19,467 nt of DNA, from positions 8,546 through 28,012 of the forward strand of contig UZAE01013005.1 of assembly GCA_900617975.1 (NCBI GenBank), written 5' to 3'. Every line of letters starts with the position of its first letter. The first letter of the stretch is position 1. This document shows positions 18,666 to 19,467 of the stretch, one piece after another. The position numbers were made by a program, and so were the translations under genes. The notes under the pieces are model-generated. The model saw only the letters and a list, made by a program, of their open reading frames with translations. It made no database searches and was not told the origin of the DNA. The stretch is from Rodentolepis nana (Eukaryota > Platyhelminthes > Cestoda > Cyclophyllidea > Hymenolepididae).

Positions 18666-19467
18666 GTAAGTTCTTCATCTCTATCTTTACTAGTCGGCTT
18701 CTCGAGACGTGGGGAGAGATTCATTTATTAACCTATACTTAATTAAGGCAAGGAAAAACACAGCTCTCCTACTGTGATATTTTTCGGGGACTGCCGAAGG
18801 GTTAAGTTGAAGATTTCAAGTTTATATTTGGGTCGTCGGGTTGCGATTGCTGAAGAGGAGTTGAAAACACTTCACTAGACGGGAGACTGATATAACTGCT
18901 TTTATTTTCGAAGGTTAATTCTTCAAAATCTTACTTGTTCCATAATGTTTATTTCAAATGGCGGGCTTTATGACACTCATCATTAGCCCTTTACCTGACT
19001 TCGGCCTTCACAGAGGGAAGGAGGAACATCAAAGTGAGAAAAAGTGGAGAGGAGGAACGGAGGAGTGATACAAAGATGTTAAAGAGACAGACAGACACAA
19101 TGCCTTAGAAAGGGTAAGATTAGTACGGTGGAAGTGGTCGAATATGACATACAAAGGGTCATGGCAATTTGAAGTCAGAAATCAACTGCCGGTTTATAGA
19201 CTTTTTTACCGTATAAGAATACGTTGCCCGGGGTGCACCACATGAAGGTAAGTCTGTCGCACCCCTGTTCCACAATGTACCTGGTAATTAAAGCACTATG
19301 GAGTACATAAGCCAGTCGTTCTATTTGGGAGATTTGGGTTAATCATCACAAAACTACTTTTTCAAGTCAGATTTGTCATGCAAGACTCATGTCCACCTGT
19401 TTTACTATGGATTCCTGGGCGGTTTATGAAACTACGATCATATACTGTCACAGCTGCATGTCTGTGA
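18666..19467 (+). other. GANP intron 10 (partial), hosts retroposon copy C
   Basis: It starts with GTAAGT and no matching acceptor with plausible coding sequence is seen before the window ends. The retroposon and its duplications occupy 18936-19278. The remaining sequence has no recognised feature. Confidence 0.75.
18936..19278 (-). mobile_element. SINE-like retroposon, copy C, with 13-bp target-site duplications
   Basis: The body is 18949-19265 (317 bp). On the minus strand it begins GGGGTGCGACAGACTTACC and ends CCATTTGAAATAA. Direct repeats at 18936-18948 (TGTTCCATAATGT) and 19266-19278 (TGTTCCACAATGT) match at 12 of 13 bases. Related to copy A throughout, including ATATTCGAC, CACTTTGATGTTCC and AAGGGCTAATGA, so it is probably near full length. 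It sits antisense to the GANP gene, so the plus strand of its 5' end offers AAG|GTAAGT at 19248. Confidence 0.85.

Noticed and set aside
18949..19265. Interpretation of the repeat as a solo LTR or taeniid TRIM-type element (TG...CA termini can be found)
   Set aside because: The flanking duplications are 13-14 bp in all three copies, too long for LTR integrase (4-6 bp), and the natural boundaries are GGGG...AATAA.

Overview
This is eukaryotic nuclear DNA with intron-rich protein genes in an AT-rich background. Every coding block I trust ends at a GT donor and begins at an AG acceptor. The proteins are animal-like. Small exons, AT-rich introns and acceptor-like AG sites a few bases before three start codons would suit a parasitic flatworm, perhaps a tapeworm. 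That placement is an inference from style, since nothing in the window is diagnostic of a species.

Layout. Positions 1-1832 hold no convincing gene, only microsatellites and a long pyrimidine/purine-asymmetric tract. A minus-strand exon at 2356-1833 encodes a 174-residue helical, then Ser/Pro-rich N-terminus of an unidentified protein, perhaps related to BORC subunit 5; its apparent stop overlaps a consensus splice donor, so the gene probably continues. Positions 2357-5201 look non-coding. A complete four-exon ETHE1 (mitochondrial persulfide dioxygenase) gene lies on the minus strand (ATG at 9074, stop at 5710; 243 residues). About 1.9 kb away, head to head, a plus-strand gene starts at 10955 and runs off the right end: the SAC3/GANP (MCM3AP) mRNA-export scaffold. 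I could join ten exons into one continuous 869-codon reading frame carrying an FG-type N-terminus, the full SAC3 domain and the start of the centrin/ENY2-binding region.

The most unusual content is a short interspersed element present three times: 5216-5554 (+), 12332-12470 (+) and 18949-19265 (-). All copies begin with GGG(G)TG, end in AATAA, and are flanked by 13-14 bp direct repeats that differ at one base each. That is the signature of a SINE-like, target-primed retroposon with intact 5' ends. One copy is internally deleted and one carries a 35-bp tandem duplication. The antisense strand of each copy contains a consensus splice donor, and the copy in the last GANP intron presents it in the gene's sense direction.

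The genes do not form a functional pathway together: ETHE1 belongs to mitochondrial sulfide detoxification and GANP to nuclear-pore mRNA export. They share only a divergent intergenic region.
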